Source: Actinomadura chibensis NBRC 106107
GTDB taxonomy: Bacteria; Actinomycetota; Actinomycetes; Streptosporangiales; Streptosporangiaceae
Length of the DNA: 64,000 bases
NCBI RefSeq assembly: GCF_001552135.1
Contig: NZ_BCQP01000045.1
Coordinates: 1-64,000 of the forward strand
Direction: 5' to 3'
Shown here: in pieces, positions 1 to 7,269 of the stretch
Layout of the letters: the number at the start of each line of letters is the position of its first letter
Numbering within the stretch: position 1 is the first letter of the stretch
Translations under genes and position numbers: made by a program
The notes under the pieces: generated by a model
Seen by the model: only the letters and a program-made list of their open reading frames with translations
The model's database searches: none
What the model was told of the DNA's origin: nothing

Positions 1-476
1 CGAAGTCCCGGCTGGACGGCGGCAAGATGCTCCTCCGCGTCGACGACTCCGACCCGGCCACCGCCCGGACGCTGGAGGGCTGCGCGCACGCGGTGTCGGC
101 GCTGGCGGCGCACCGGCTGATGGCCCTGGTCGAGCCGTACGTGGCGCACCGCGTCGAAGGGCACGCGCGGAAGCTGCTGGCGCCCGAGAGCATGGTCCGG
201 GCGGTGTCGGTCGCGTCCGGGCTCGGCGCCACGTCGGCGTACACGTGGCTGGGCCTGCCGGTCGTGGCGGAGTTCGAGCGGGTCGCGGCGGCGACGACGC
301 TGCCCGTCCTGCTGCTCGGCGGCGACGCGTCCGACGACCCGGGCCCGGCGCTGGACGGCTGGCGCCGCGCCCTGCGGACGCCCGGCGTGCGCGGCCTGGT
401 CGCCGGACGGTCGCTGCTGTACCCGCGCGACGGGGACGTCCGCGCCGCCGTGGACGCGGCCGCCGAACTCCTGTGA
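1..476 (+). CDS. Cgl0159-type (beta/alpha)8 aldolase-fold protein, 5' truncated
   Basis: This is the C-terminal part of a TIM-barrel protein; the gene begins outside the window and is open in frame from base 3. The visible segment (about 157 residues) has the barrel-end motifs LLLGG and VRGLVAGRSLLYP followed by a short C-terminal helix, as in actinobacterial Cgl0159-family proteins that are often annotated with inositol or sugar catabolism. The match is from memory of the family, so the exact substrate is unknown. It lies 30 bp upstream of the aldehyde oxidoreductase operon on the same strand, but nothing shows that they share a pathway. Confidence 0.7.
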   Translation, partial: KSRLDGGKMLLRVDDSDPATARTLEGCAHAVSALAAHRLMALVEPYVAHRVEGHARKLLAPESMVRAVSVASGLGATSAYTWLGLPVVAEFERVAAATTLPVLLLGGDASDDPGPALDGWRRALRTPGVRGLVAGRSLLYPRDGDVRAAVDAAAELL

Positions 477-506
477 TCGGTGGACGATCCCGGGTAGGGG
501 CCGGGA

Positions 507-1052
507 ATGGACAGCGAAGCCACCCCGGTGCACGCCGACCTCACCCTGGTCGTGAACGGACGCGAACACCGGCTCAACGTCGACACGCGCGCGTCCTTGC
601 TGGACGTCCTGCGCGAGGACCTCGGGCTCACCGGCTCCAAGAAGGGCTGTGACCACGGGCAGTGCGGCGCGTGCACCGTCCTGCTCGACGGGCGCCGCGC
701 CAACGCGTGCCTCGCCCTGGCCGTCGCCCATGACGGAGCCGAGGTCGTCACGGTCGAAGGGCTCGCGGAGGGCGAGCGGCTCAGTCCCCTCCAGGAGGCG
801 TTCATCGAGAACGACGCCTTCCAGTGCGGGTACTGCACGCCCGGCCAGCTCTGCTCCGCGACGGGCATGCTGGACGAGGTCGACCAAGGCTGGCCCAGCG
901 CCGCGACAGACGACCTCAGCGCCGACCCCGTCCTGGACGACGACGAGATCCGTGAACGGATGAGCGGCAACCTGTGCCGGTGCGGCGCCTACGTCGGCAT
1001 CGTCGCGGCCGTCCGCGCGGGGGCGCGGAGCAGGGAGGCGGCGGAGGCATGA
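507..1052 (+). CDS. paoA: Aldehyde oxidoreductase, [2Fe-2S] subunit (PaoA/YagT type)
   Basis: Small iron-sulfur subunit of a molybdenum hydroxylase; it passes electrons from the Moco subunit to FAD. The 181-residue protein has the plant-type ferredoxin motif GCDHGQCGACTVLLDG near residues 45-62 and the second cluster motif with CGYCTPG and NLCRCGAY further on, giving the two [2Fe-2S] sites expected of the xanthine oxidase family. An insert between the two cysteine pairs of the second cluster, ending in DDEIRERMSGN, is typical of YagT/PaoA. Its stop overlaps the next start as ATGA, so the three subunits are translationally coupled. No Tat leader is visible, which suggests a cytoplasmic enzyme unlike E. 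coli PaoABC. Confidence 0.9.
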   Translation: MDSEATPVHADLTLVVNGREHRLNVDTRASLLDVLREDLGLTGSKKGCDHGQCGACTVLLDGRRANACLALAVAHDGAEVVTVEGLAEGERLSPLQEAFIENDAFQCGYCTPGQLCSATGMLDEVDQGWPSAATDDLSADPVLDDDEIRERMSGNLCRCGAYVGIVAAVRAGARSREAAEA

Positions 1053-2026
1053 GGCCGTTCACCTACGAGCGCGCCACCAGCGCGGAGGACGCCCTCAACC
1101 GCCACAACGGCGACGCCTACTACCTTGGCGGCGGCACCAACCTGGTGGACCTGATGCGCCTCGGCGTGGAGACCCCGGCCAGGGTCGTGGACGTCGCGCA
1201 CCTCCCGTACGACCAGGTCCAGTTGAACCCGGACGGCGGCGTCCTCGTCGGCGCGGCCGTGACCAACAGCGCGCTCGCCGCCGACCGGACGGTCCGCGAA
1301 GGGCACCCGATGCTGGCGCAGGCCGTCCTGGCGGGGGCGTCCGGGCAGATACGCAACCTGGCGACGGTAGGCGGCAACCTCCTCCAGCGCACCCGCTGCT
1401 CCTATTTCCAGGACATCGCCAAGCCGTGCAACAAGCGGGATCCGGGAACCGGATGTCCGGCCATAGAGGGCGAGCACCACAATCTGGCGATCCTGGGCCA
1501 TTCGCAGGCGTGCGTGGCGACGCACCCGTCCGACATGGCCGTGGCCCTGGCCGCACTGGACGCGTTGGTCCACATCAAGCGCCGTGCCGGAGCGCGCGTC
1601 GTCCCGATCGAAGGGTTCTACCGGCTCCCCGGTGACGCGCCGGAGCGCGACACCGTGCTCGAACCGGGCGACCTCATCACGGCGGTGGAGGTGCCCCCGC
1701 TCGGCATGCCGTCCCGGTACCGCAAGGTCAGGGAGCGCGCGTCGTTCGCGTTCGCGCTGGTCTCGATCGCGGCGGCGCTGGACGTGGCCGACGGCCGGGT
1801 GCGCGACGTCCGGCTGGCGCTGGGCGGCGTCGCCCACAAGCCCTGGCGGGCCCGCCGCGCCGAGGACGCGCTGCGCGGCGGGCCCGCGACGGCCGACGCG
1901 TTCCGCCGCGCCGCCGACGCCGAGCTGGCCGAGGCCGAGCCGCTGCGCGACAACGCCTACAAGGTGCCCCTCGCGCGCAACCTGATCGTCCAGACGCTGA
2001 CAGAGCTGGCGGAGGCCGCAACATGA
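1049..2026 (+). CDS. paoB: Aldehyde oxidoreductase, FAD subunit (PaoB/YagS type)
   Basis: FAD-binding middle subunit of the molybdenum aldehyde oxidoreductase (325 residues). FAD-binding motifs YYLGGGTNLVDLM near residue 30 and ATVGGNLLQRTRC near residue 110 are clear. It also carries a cysteine-rich insert, CSYFQDIAKPCNKRDPGTGC, followed by a further cysteine in HSQACVATHPSD; the same insert binds an extra [4Fe-4S] cluster in E. coli PaoB. The start is fixed by the ATGA overlap with the upstream subunit and the stop overlaps the downstream start in the same way. Confidence 0.9.
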   Translation: MRPFTYERATSAEDALNRHNGDAYYLGGGTNLVDLMRLGVETPARVVDVAHLPYDQVQLNPDGGVLVGAAVTNSALAADRTVREGHPMLAQAVLAGASGQIRNLATVGGNLLQRTRCSYFQDIAKPCNKRDPGTGCPAIEGEHHNLAILGHSQACVATHPSDMAVALAALDALVHIKRRAGARVVPIEGFYRLPGDAPERDTVLEPGDLITAVEVPPLGMPSRYRKVRERASFAFALVSIAAALDVADGRVRDVRLALGGVAHKPWRARRAEDALRGGPATADAFRRAADAELAEAEPLRDNAYKVPLARNLIVQTLTELAEAAT

Positions 2027-4080
2027 CTCCACGGGTGGAGAGTCGGGAGAAGGTCACGGGTGCCGCGCGCTACGCGTTCGAGTACCCCGTGGAGAACGTC
2101 GCGTACGCGGCGGCCGTCCAGGCGAGTGTCGGACGGGGCGAGGTCCTGTCCGTCGACGTCGAGGCGGCGCAGAGGCTTCCTGGGGTGCTCGCCGTCCTGT
2201 CCTATGAGAACGCGCCGCGAGTGGAGAGCGAGGCAGACGGAGAACTGGCGCTTTTCCAGTCCCGGACGGTCTCCTACCGCGGACAGTTCATCGCGGCCGT
2301 CATAGGCGAGACGCTCGAAACCGCGCGGGAGGCGGCGCGTCTCGTCCGGGTCGAGTACGCGGCGGAGGAGCCGGACGTCCGGCTGCGCACCGACCATCCC
2401 GGTCTCTACAAGCCCGACAAGGTGAATCCCGTCTTTCCCACCGACACCGAGCTAGGCGAACCGGAGGCGGCGTTCACCGACTCTGCCGTGCGCGTGGACG
2501 TCACCTACACGACCCCCGCCGAGCACAACAATCCGATGGAGCCGCACACGACGCTCGCCCTCTGGGACAAGGACGGGTCCCTTCTGCTCTACGACTCGAC
2601 CCAGGGCGCGTCGGCCGTCCAGGCGACGATCGCGAAAGTGTTCGGCCTCGACCCGACGCAGGTACGCGTCATCTCTCCGCACGTCGGCGGTGGGTTCGGT
2701 TCCAAGGGGATGCCCAAGCCCAACGTCGTCCTGGCGGCGATGGGGGCGCGGGTGACCGGGCGTCCGGTCAAGTTCGCCGTTCCCAGGCAGCAGATGTTCG
2801 CGACGACCGGCTACCGGACGCCGACCGTCCAGCGGTTCAGGCTGGGCGCCGACCTGGACGGACGCCTCAACGCGATCCTCCACGACGTGGTCGAGCAGAC
2901 GTCCACGGTCAGGGAGTTCGCCGAGCAGACGGCGACGCCGACCCGGACGATGTACCAGGCGCCGCACCGGCGGACGTCCCACCGGCTCGTCGCCCTGGAC
3001 GTCCCCACCCCGTCGTGGATGCGCGCCCCGGGCGAGACCCCCGGCATGTACGCGCTCGAATCCGTGATGGACGAACTGGCCGTCGTCACCGGCGTCGACC
3101 CGGTGGAGCTGCGCATCCGCAACGACACCGACCGGGAGCCGGAGAGCGGCCTGCCGTTCAGCTCCCGCAACCTCGTCGCCTGCCTCCAGGAGGGCGCCGA
3201 CCGCTTCGGCTGGGCCGGGCGCGACCCCGCGCCCGGCTTCCGCCGGGAGGGCCGCAAGCTCGTCGGGACGGGCGTCGCCGCGTCCACCTATCCGGCCTAC
3301 CAGCAGCCCGGCCGGGCGACCGCCCGCGCCGAGCCGGACGGGACGTTCACCGTCCGCATCGCCGCCGCCGACATCGGCACCGGCGCCCGCACCGCGCTCG
3401 CGCTGATCGCCGCCGAGGCCCTGAAGACCGACTTCGGCCAGGTCAGGGTCGAGATCGGGGACAGCGCGTTCCCGCGGGCCTCGGTCGCGGGCGGCTCGTC
3501 CGGGACGGCGAGCTGGGGGACGGCCGTCGTCCGCGCCTGCGAGTCCCTGCGCGGCAGGCTGAACGGCGAGGTGCCGCCCGAGGGGCTGGAGGCGTCCGCC
3601 GACACCTCCGCCGAGGTCAAGAACCGGGACGAGTACGCCCGGCACGCGTTCGGCGCCCAGTTCGCCGAGGTGGAGGTGGACGCCGACACCGCCGAGATCC
3701 GCGTCCGCCGCATGCTCGGCGTGTTCGCGGTCGGACGGATCCTCAACCCGGTCACCGCCCGCTCCCAGTTCATCGGCGGCATGACGATGGGCATCGGCAT
3801 GGCGCTGATGGAGGAGAGCGTCATGGACGACGAGTTCGGCGACTACCTCAACCGCGACCTGGCCCAGTACCACGTGCCGTCCTGCGCCGACGTCCGCGAC
3901 GTCGACGCGTTCTGGGTGGAGGAGTCCGACCCGCACCTGAACCCGATGGGGTCCAAGGGGATCGGCGAGATCGGCATCGTGGGCGCGGCGGCGGCCGTCG
4001 GGAACGCCGTCCACCACGCGACGGGCGTGCGCGTCCGCGACCTGCCGATCACCCCGGCGAGGCTGCTCCCGCACCTGTGA
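2023..4080 (+). CDS. paoC: Aldehyde oxidoreductase, molybdenum-cofactor subunit (PaoC/YagR type)
   Basis: Catalytic subunit (685 residues) that oxidises aldehydes to carboxylic acids at a molybdenum-cytosine-dinucleotide cofactor in this family. It has the Moco-binding glycine run HVGGGFGSKG near residue 223, and the C-terminal GSKGIGEIG with the conserved glutamate that acts as base in xanthine-oxidase-family enzymes. Starts by ATGA overlap with the FAD subunit. No cofactor-sulfuration chaperone (XdhC/PaoD type) or cytidylyltransferase is present in the window, so maturation must rely on genes elsewhere. The substrate cannot be told from sequence. Confidence 0.9.
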   Translation: MTPRVESREKVTGAARYAFEYPVENVAYAAAVQASVGRGEVLSVDVEAAQRLPGVLAVLSYENAPRVESEADGELALFQSRTVSYRGQFIAAVIGETLETAREAARLVRVEYAAEEPDVRLRTDHPGLYKPDKVNPVFPTDTELGEPEAAFTDSAVRVDVTYTTPAEHNNPMEPHTTLALWDKDGSLLLYDSTQGASAVQATIAKVFGLDPTQVRVISPHVGGGFGSKGMPKPNVVLAAMGARVTGRPVKFAVPRQQMFATTGYRTPTVQRFRLGADLDGRLNAILHDVVEQTSTVREFAEQTATPTRTMYQAPHRRTSHRLVALDVPTPSWMRAPGETPGMYALESVMDELAVVTGVDPVELRIRNDTDREPESGLPFSSRNLVACLQEGADRFGWAGRDPAPGFRREGRKLVGTGVAASTYPAYQQPGRATARAEPDGTFTVRIAAADIGTGARTALALIAAEALKTDFGQVRVEIGDSAFPRASVAGGSSGTASWGTAVVRACESLRGRLNGEVPPEGLEASADTSAEVKNRDEYARHAFGAQFAEVEVDADTAEIRVRRMLGVFAVGRILNPVTARSQFIGGMTMGIGMALMEESVMDDEFGDYLNRDLAQYHVPSCADVRDVDAFWVEESDPHLNPMGSKGIGEIGIVGAAAAVGNAVHHATGVRVRDLPITPARLLPHL

Positions 4081-4093
4081 GCGGGCGCGCTCC

Positions 4094-4339
4094 CTACTGC
4101 CGGTAGCCCTCGACCTCTCCGGCGGGGCGGACGTGCGCGTCGTCCGGGTTCTGGCCCGCCGCGATGCGGGCCCGGCGCTGGCGCAGCAGGTCCCAGCACT
4201 GGTCGAGCGCCACTTCGAGCTGGCGGAGCCGCTGCCGCGCGTCCGCATTGCTCGTCTCGGCGCGCTCGTGCGCCTGCCGCAGCGCGTGCTCCTCCTCGAT
4301 GAACTCGTTGATACGTTCCAGGATCGCCTTCTCGTCCAT
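4094..4339 (-). CDS. DUF2630 family protein
   Basis: An 81-residue charged, helical protein beginning MDEKAILERINEFIEEEH, which matches the DUF2630 family of small actinobacterial proteins of unknown function. Almost the whole length is predicted helix or coiled coil, rich in Arg, Glu and Gln. The ATG has a GGGAG Shine-Dalgarno site seven bases upstream. It converges on paoC with only 13 bp between the stops. No function can be assigned. Confidence 0.8.
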   Translation of the reverse strand: MDEKAILERINEFIEEEHALRQAHERAETSNADARQRLRQLEVALDQCWDLLRQRRARIAAGQNPDDAHVRPAGEVEGYRQ

Positions 4340-4460
4340 GAAATGGCTCCCGATCGTGGTTTTCCGGCCCGGTAGGGCTCAGGAGGGGCCGACAGATGAG
4401 AGCCTTGCATATACGGAGCCGCACACGGTAGCGGCGCCCCCGGTCCGAGGCGAGGAGCGG

Positions 4461-4871
4461 ATGACGGTCTGGCGGATCACCGAAGGCGAGGGCGGTACCG
4501 AGCCCGGCGAGCGCGGCGTGCCGTGCGACATCGTCGAGCACGACACGGCGCTGCTGCGCATCGCCGCCGCGACCGGGTCCCCGTGGCTGCTGATGGCCGG
4601 GGAGATCGACGTCTCGAACTCGGCGGACGTGACGCGCGCCGTGCGCGGCGCCCGCGCCCGCGGGGCGGGGGACGTCCACATCGACCTCGGCGCCGTGGAC
4701 TTCGTGGACGTCGCGGGCCTGCGCGCCTTCACGCTGGCGGCGGGCGAGCTGCACGAGCGGGGGCGGATGCTCGTCCTGCACGCGGTGTCGACGCACCTCG
4801 ACAAGCTGTTCGGGCTGATCGGCTGGAGCGAGACACCCGGCCTGCGCATCCACTGCCGTCCCCGCGGCTGA
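4461..4871 (+). CDS. STAS-domain protein (anti-sigma-factor antagonist fold)
   Basis: A 136-residue single STAS domain. The strand and turn pattern GEIDVSNSADVTRAVRGA ... DLGAVDFVDVAGLRAF ... LDKLFGLIG follows anti-anti-sigma factors. At the position where SpoIIAA-type proteins have the phosphorylated serine (DSSGL) this protein reads DVAGL, so the usual serine kinase switch is absent and control by phosphorylation is unlikely. ATG preceded by GAGGAG. No partner anti-sigma factor is adjacent. It may act in stress sigma-factor partner switching or as a non-phosphorylated binding module. Confidence 0.8.
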   Translation: MTVWRITEGEGGTEPGERGVPCDIVEHDTALLRIAAATGSPWLLMAGEIDVSNSADVTRAVRGARARGAGDVHIDLGAVDFVDVAGLRAFTLAAGELHERGRMLVLHAVSTHLDKLFGLIGWSETPGLRIHCRPRG

Positions 4872-4879
4872 GCCGCGGG
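4861..4879 (+). terminator. Hairpin spanning the STAS stop codon
   Basis: CCCGCGGC and GCCGCGGG form a perfect 8-bp stem whose three-base loop is the TGA stop codon of the STAS gene. There is no T-run, so termination is only a suggestion; it could equally stabilise the mRNA 3' end. Confidence 0.4.
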
Positions 4880-4920
4880 TCATCGCTTCGCCATCCCCGT
4901 CTCGCCATTCGGCAAAGGCG

Positions 4921-4974
4921 TGGATCATTTGCCGGATATATCCCTCAACATCCGGTCTGGGGCAGTTTGATCCA
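4921..4974. promoter_or_regulatory. Inverted repeats upstream of the SatP-type transporter
   Basis: A perfect 10-bp palindrome GGATATATCC lies at 4934-4943, and a wider pair TGGATCA (4921-4927) and TGATCCA (4968-4974) flanks it. They occupy the 155-bp leader between the STAS gene and the transporter, where an operator would be expected. The regulator is unknown. Confidence 0.35.
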
Positions 4975-5026
4975 CTAAAGCCTGGTTAGGGGGGGTCTAC
5001 AGCTCTCGATTCCAGAGGGGGATCTC

Positions 5027-5857
5027 ATGGTAAGGCGTAGAGAGCGCGCGGAAAGGCCGGTGTCCCACGAGCACGCCGGGGCGGCGGCGGAGCCCGCCGA
5101 GGGCGCCACGACCGTGGCCCCGGGCCATCGCGGGGGCGACCTGCCCGGCGAGCACGCCCTGTGGGAGGACAGGACGCGCATCTCCTTGACGCCCATCGCG
5201 GCGCCGTCCATCCTCGGGCTGTTCGGGCTCGCGGGGGCGTTCATGATGGTGGGCGCCTGGCAGGCCGGCTGGTACGGCAACGCCGCCACGCCGCTGATCC
5301 TGTGGCCGTTCGTGCTGACCTTCGGCGGCCTCGCCCAGTTCCTGGCGGGCATGTGGGCCTACCGGGCGCGGGACGGCCTGGCCACCGCGGTCCACGGCAT
5401 GTGGGGGGCGTTCTTTCTCGGCTGGGGCTTCTTCTTCATGCTCGTCAGCATCGCCGCTGTCCCGGTCGCGCTGGTTCCCACGATCGGCACCCTCCGTGAG
5501 GGCTTCGCCTTCTGGTGGGTGGCCCTGGCGGTGATCAGCGGGCTGGCGGCCCTCGCGGCGCTCGGCGCGAACCTGATGTTCTCGCTGCTGCTGGCGTGCC
5601 TCGCGGTCGGCTCCGGGTTCACCGCGGCCGGCTACTGGACCCCGTCCACCTGGGCCGTCCACGTCGGCGGCTGGCTGTTCGTCGCGGGCGCGGTCCTGGC
5701 CCTGTACGTGGCCGCCGCGATGATGATGGAGAACACCTTCGGCCGGACGATCCTGCCGACCTTCAAGACGCGCGTCGCGGGCAACGTCCCCGGGCGGCGC
5801 GGGACGAGGCCGCTCGAGTACCGCATGGGCGAGCCCGGGGTCCGGATCGGCCAGTGA
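5027..5857 (+). CDS. GPR1/FUN34/YaaH (SatP) family acetate/succinate transporter
   Basis: A 276-residue membrane protein with a hydrophilic N-terminus of about 55 residues and then six hydrophobic helices. The segment APSILGLFGLAGAFMM at the start of the first helix matches the conserved N-terminal signature of the YaaH/SatP family, which moves acetate, succinate or ammonium-linked acids across the cytoplasmic membrane. Start supported by a purine-rich AGAGGGGGATCTC leader. The promoter region holds two inverted repeats, described separately. It stands alone; no acetate metabolism gene is adjacent. Confidence 0.85.
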   Translation: MVRRRERAERPVSHEHAGAAAEPAEGATTVAPGHRGGDLPGEHALWEDRTRISLTPIAAPSILGLFGLAGAFMMVGAWQAGWYGNAATPLILWPFVLTFGGLAQFLAGMWAYRARDGLATAVHGMWGAFFLGWGFFFMLVSIAAVPVALVPTIGTLREGFAFWWVALAVISGLAALAALGANLMFSLLLACLAVGSGFTAAGYWTPSTWAVHVGGWLFVAGAVLALYVAAAMMMENTFGRTILPTFKTRVAGNVPGRRGTRPLEYRMGEPGVRIGQ

Positions 5858-5973
5858 TCTCCGGCGTTTCGCCTTGACATTCCCGTTGCCCTATGCTGGG
5901 CCAATCCTGGGGAACGACTCTCGCGGGGGGACGACCCTCCGCACCCCCGGAGCGGCTCGGAAGGGGAGCGGGA

Positions 5974-6159
5974 ATGTCATCGGCGGTCCGGCGGACGTGG
6001 CGGCGCCTCGTCCAGCGCTACACGCTGCTCTGCGCGCGTGACGACGCGGCGGAGCGCGGCGTCACGATCCCGAGCGGCATCTGGGCCTGTGTGCGCTGCC
6101 ACCAGGCTCATCTCGAACTCTCGGCCCTCCACCACCACCTCCGCACCGAGCACTCCTGA
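5974..6159 (+). CDS. Small hypothetical protein with C2H2-like zinc-finger pattern
   Basis: A 61-residue basic protein not recognised as a named family. Its C-terminal half reads CVRCHQAHLELSALHHHL and ends RTEHS, a CxxC ... H ... H spacing like a single C2H2 zinc finger. The start at MSSAVRRTW is chosen because AAGGGGAGCGGGA precedes it. It converges on the cyclase gene. Function unknown; a DNA- or RNA-binding accessory is one possibility. Confidence 0.55.
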   Translation: MSSAVRRTWRRLVQRYTLLCARDDAAERGVTIPSGIWACVRCHQAHLELSALHHHLRTEHS

Positions 6160-6177
6160 CCCCGTCCCGGGCCCCGG

Positions 6178-7170
6178 TCACAGGAACTGCGCGATGGCCT
6201 GCTCCAGGCGGTGGACGGACAGCGACTCCCCGGCGAGCCCCTTGGTCACGTCGAGCAGCTCTTTCAGCCCGCCCGGATAGTCCAGGCAGGTCGTGAGGAT
6301 GGCGAAGCAGTCCAGACGCGCCTCGGCCTGCCGGGAGACGGCCCCCGCGATGTCCCGGCGCAGCGCGCCGACCACGCGCTCGCGGCCCTGGACGGAGCTC
6401 AGCAGCGGGACGTCCAGCATCCGGTCCACCAGCGTGAGGATCGTCGGCCGGTCCGGCGCGGCCTCCCCGGCGAGCGGCGGGGGCGGGAGCGGGGGCGCGG
6501 CCGTCGTCGCCACGTCGAGCGGAGCCTCCGGGCGCGGGGCCGGGACGCCCGGGACGCCTGGGATGCGGATCCACGCCGGGGCGGCGGTCTCCTTGACGGA
6601 GACGTCCACGCGCCGGTAGTCGTCCGGGACGATCCGTCCCGCCGCGCGCCGGACGACGTCCTCGAAGACCCGCTCGGACACGATCACCGAGAACCACGCC
6701 CCCGACTCGCGGAGCGCCTCCTTGAACGCGGGCGCGTCCAGGATCCGGAAGGCGTGGTTCACGGCGGTGCCCACCAGCCCCCGCCCGTCGAAGTCGGCGT
6801 CGCCGGTGTGCACCGACACCCGCAGCCTGATCCGGGCGATGTCCGCGGCGACCTTGTTGTAGCGGGCCAGTTCGGCGCGCAGCGTGTCGGCGACGTCGAC
6901 CAGGAGCGGTTCGACGGGGACGTCGGGCGGCAGGGCGACGAGCACGCCGTCCCCCCGGTCCTCCCAGTAGGAGTCGGCGAAGGAGATCCCCCCGGCCGCG
7001 AGGCTCGTCTCAAGGCGCGCGTACAGGGCGCCGCGCATGTGCCGCCGGACGTCGTCGGTCCGGGACGCGTCCCCGAAGCCCGCGATGTCGCACGCGAAGA
7101 TGACGCAGTGCCCCGAGGGGCGCCACCCCGCGCGGCGGATAGGTTCGTCCGGCGGTTCGTCAGGCGTCAT
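6178..7170 (-). CDS. Class III nucleotide cyclase with C-terminal effector-associated domain (EAD2-like)
   Basis: A 330-residue soluble protein in two parts. Residues about 20-200 are a class III adenylate/guanylate cyclase domain: both metal aspartates are present (CDIAGFG and DRGDGVLV) and the transition-state Asn/Arg pair lies in AVNHAFRILD, so catalysis is plausible. After a proline-rich linker, residues about 245-330 match the EAD2 pattern (R...VV..LR..I...V.RQAEARLDCFAILTTCL.YPGGLKELL). EADs are adaptor domains that bring effectors to NTPase/peptidase cores in bacterial conflict systems. It is the last gene of a four-gene minus-strand run, 99 bp after the NB-ARC/TPR gene. The nucleotide made (cAMP or cGMP) cannot be told. 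Confidence 0.8.
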   Translation of the reverse strand: MTPDEPPDEPIRRAGWRPSGHCVIFACDIAGFGDASRTDDVRRHMRGALYARLETSLAAGGISFADSYWEDRGDGVLVALPPDVPVEPLLVDVADTLRAELARYNKVAADIARIRLRVSVHTGDADFDGRGLVGTAVNHAFRILDAPAFKEALRESGAWFSVIVSERVFEDVVRRAAGRIVPDDYRRVDVSVKETAAPAWIRIPGVPGVPAPRPEAPLDVATTAAPPLPPPPLAGEAAPDRPTILTLVDRMLDVPLLSSVQGRERVVGALRRDIAGAVSRQAEARLDCFAILTTCLDYPGGLKELLDVTKGLAGESLSVHRLEQAIAQFL

Positions 7171-7269
7171 CGGCCCGCTGGTCCCTCCGTCGTCGCCGGC
7201 CCCCCGGCTTCAACTTTCCTGGCTTCCGGCCGTCCCGGCAAGCGCCCCGCGCACGACCCGTGGGGGGCG

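Noticed and set aside
2452-4410. A 652-codon open frame on the minus strand over paoC
   Set aside because: Low-complexity Arg/Gly/Val/Asp composition and no motif; the plus-strand molybdenum hydroxylase is certain.
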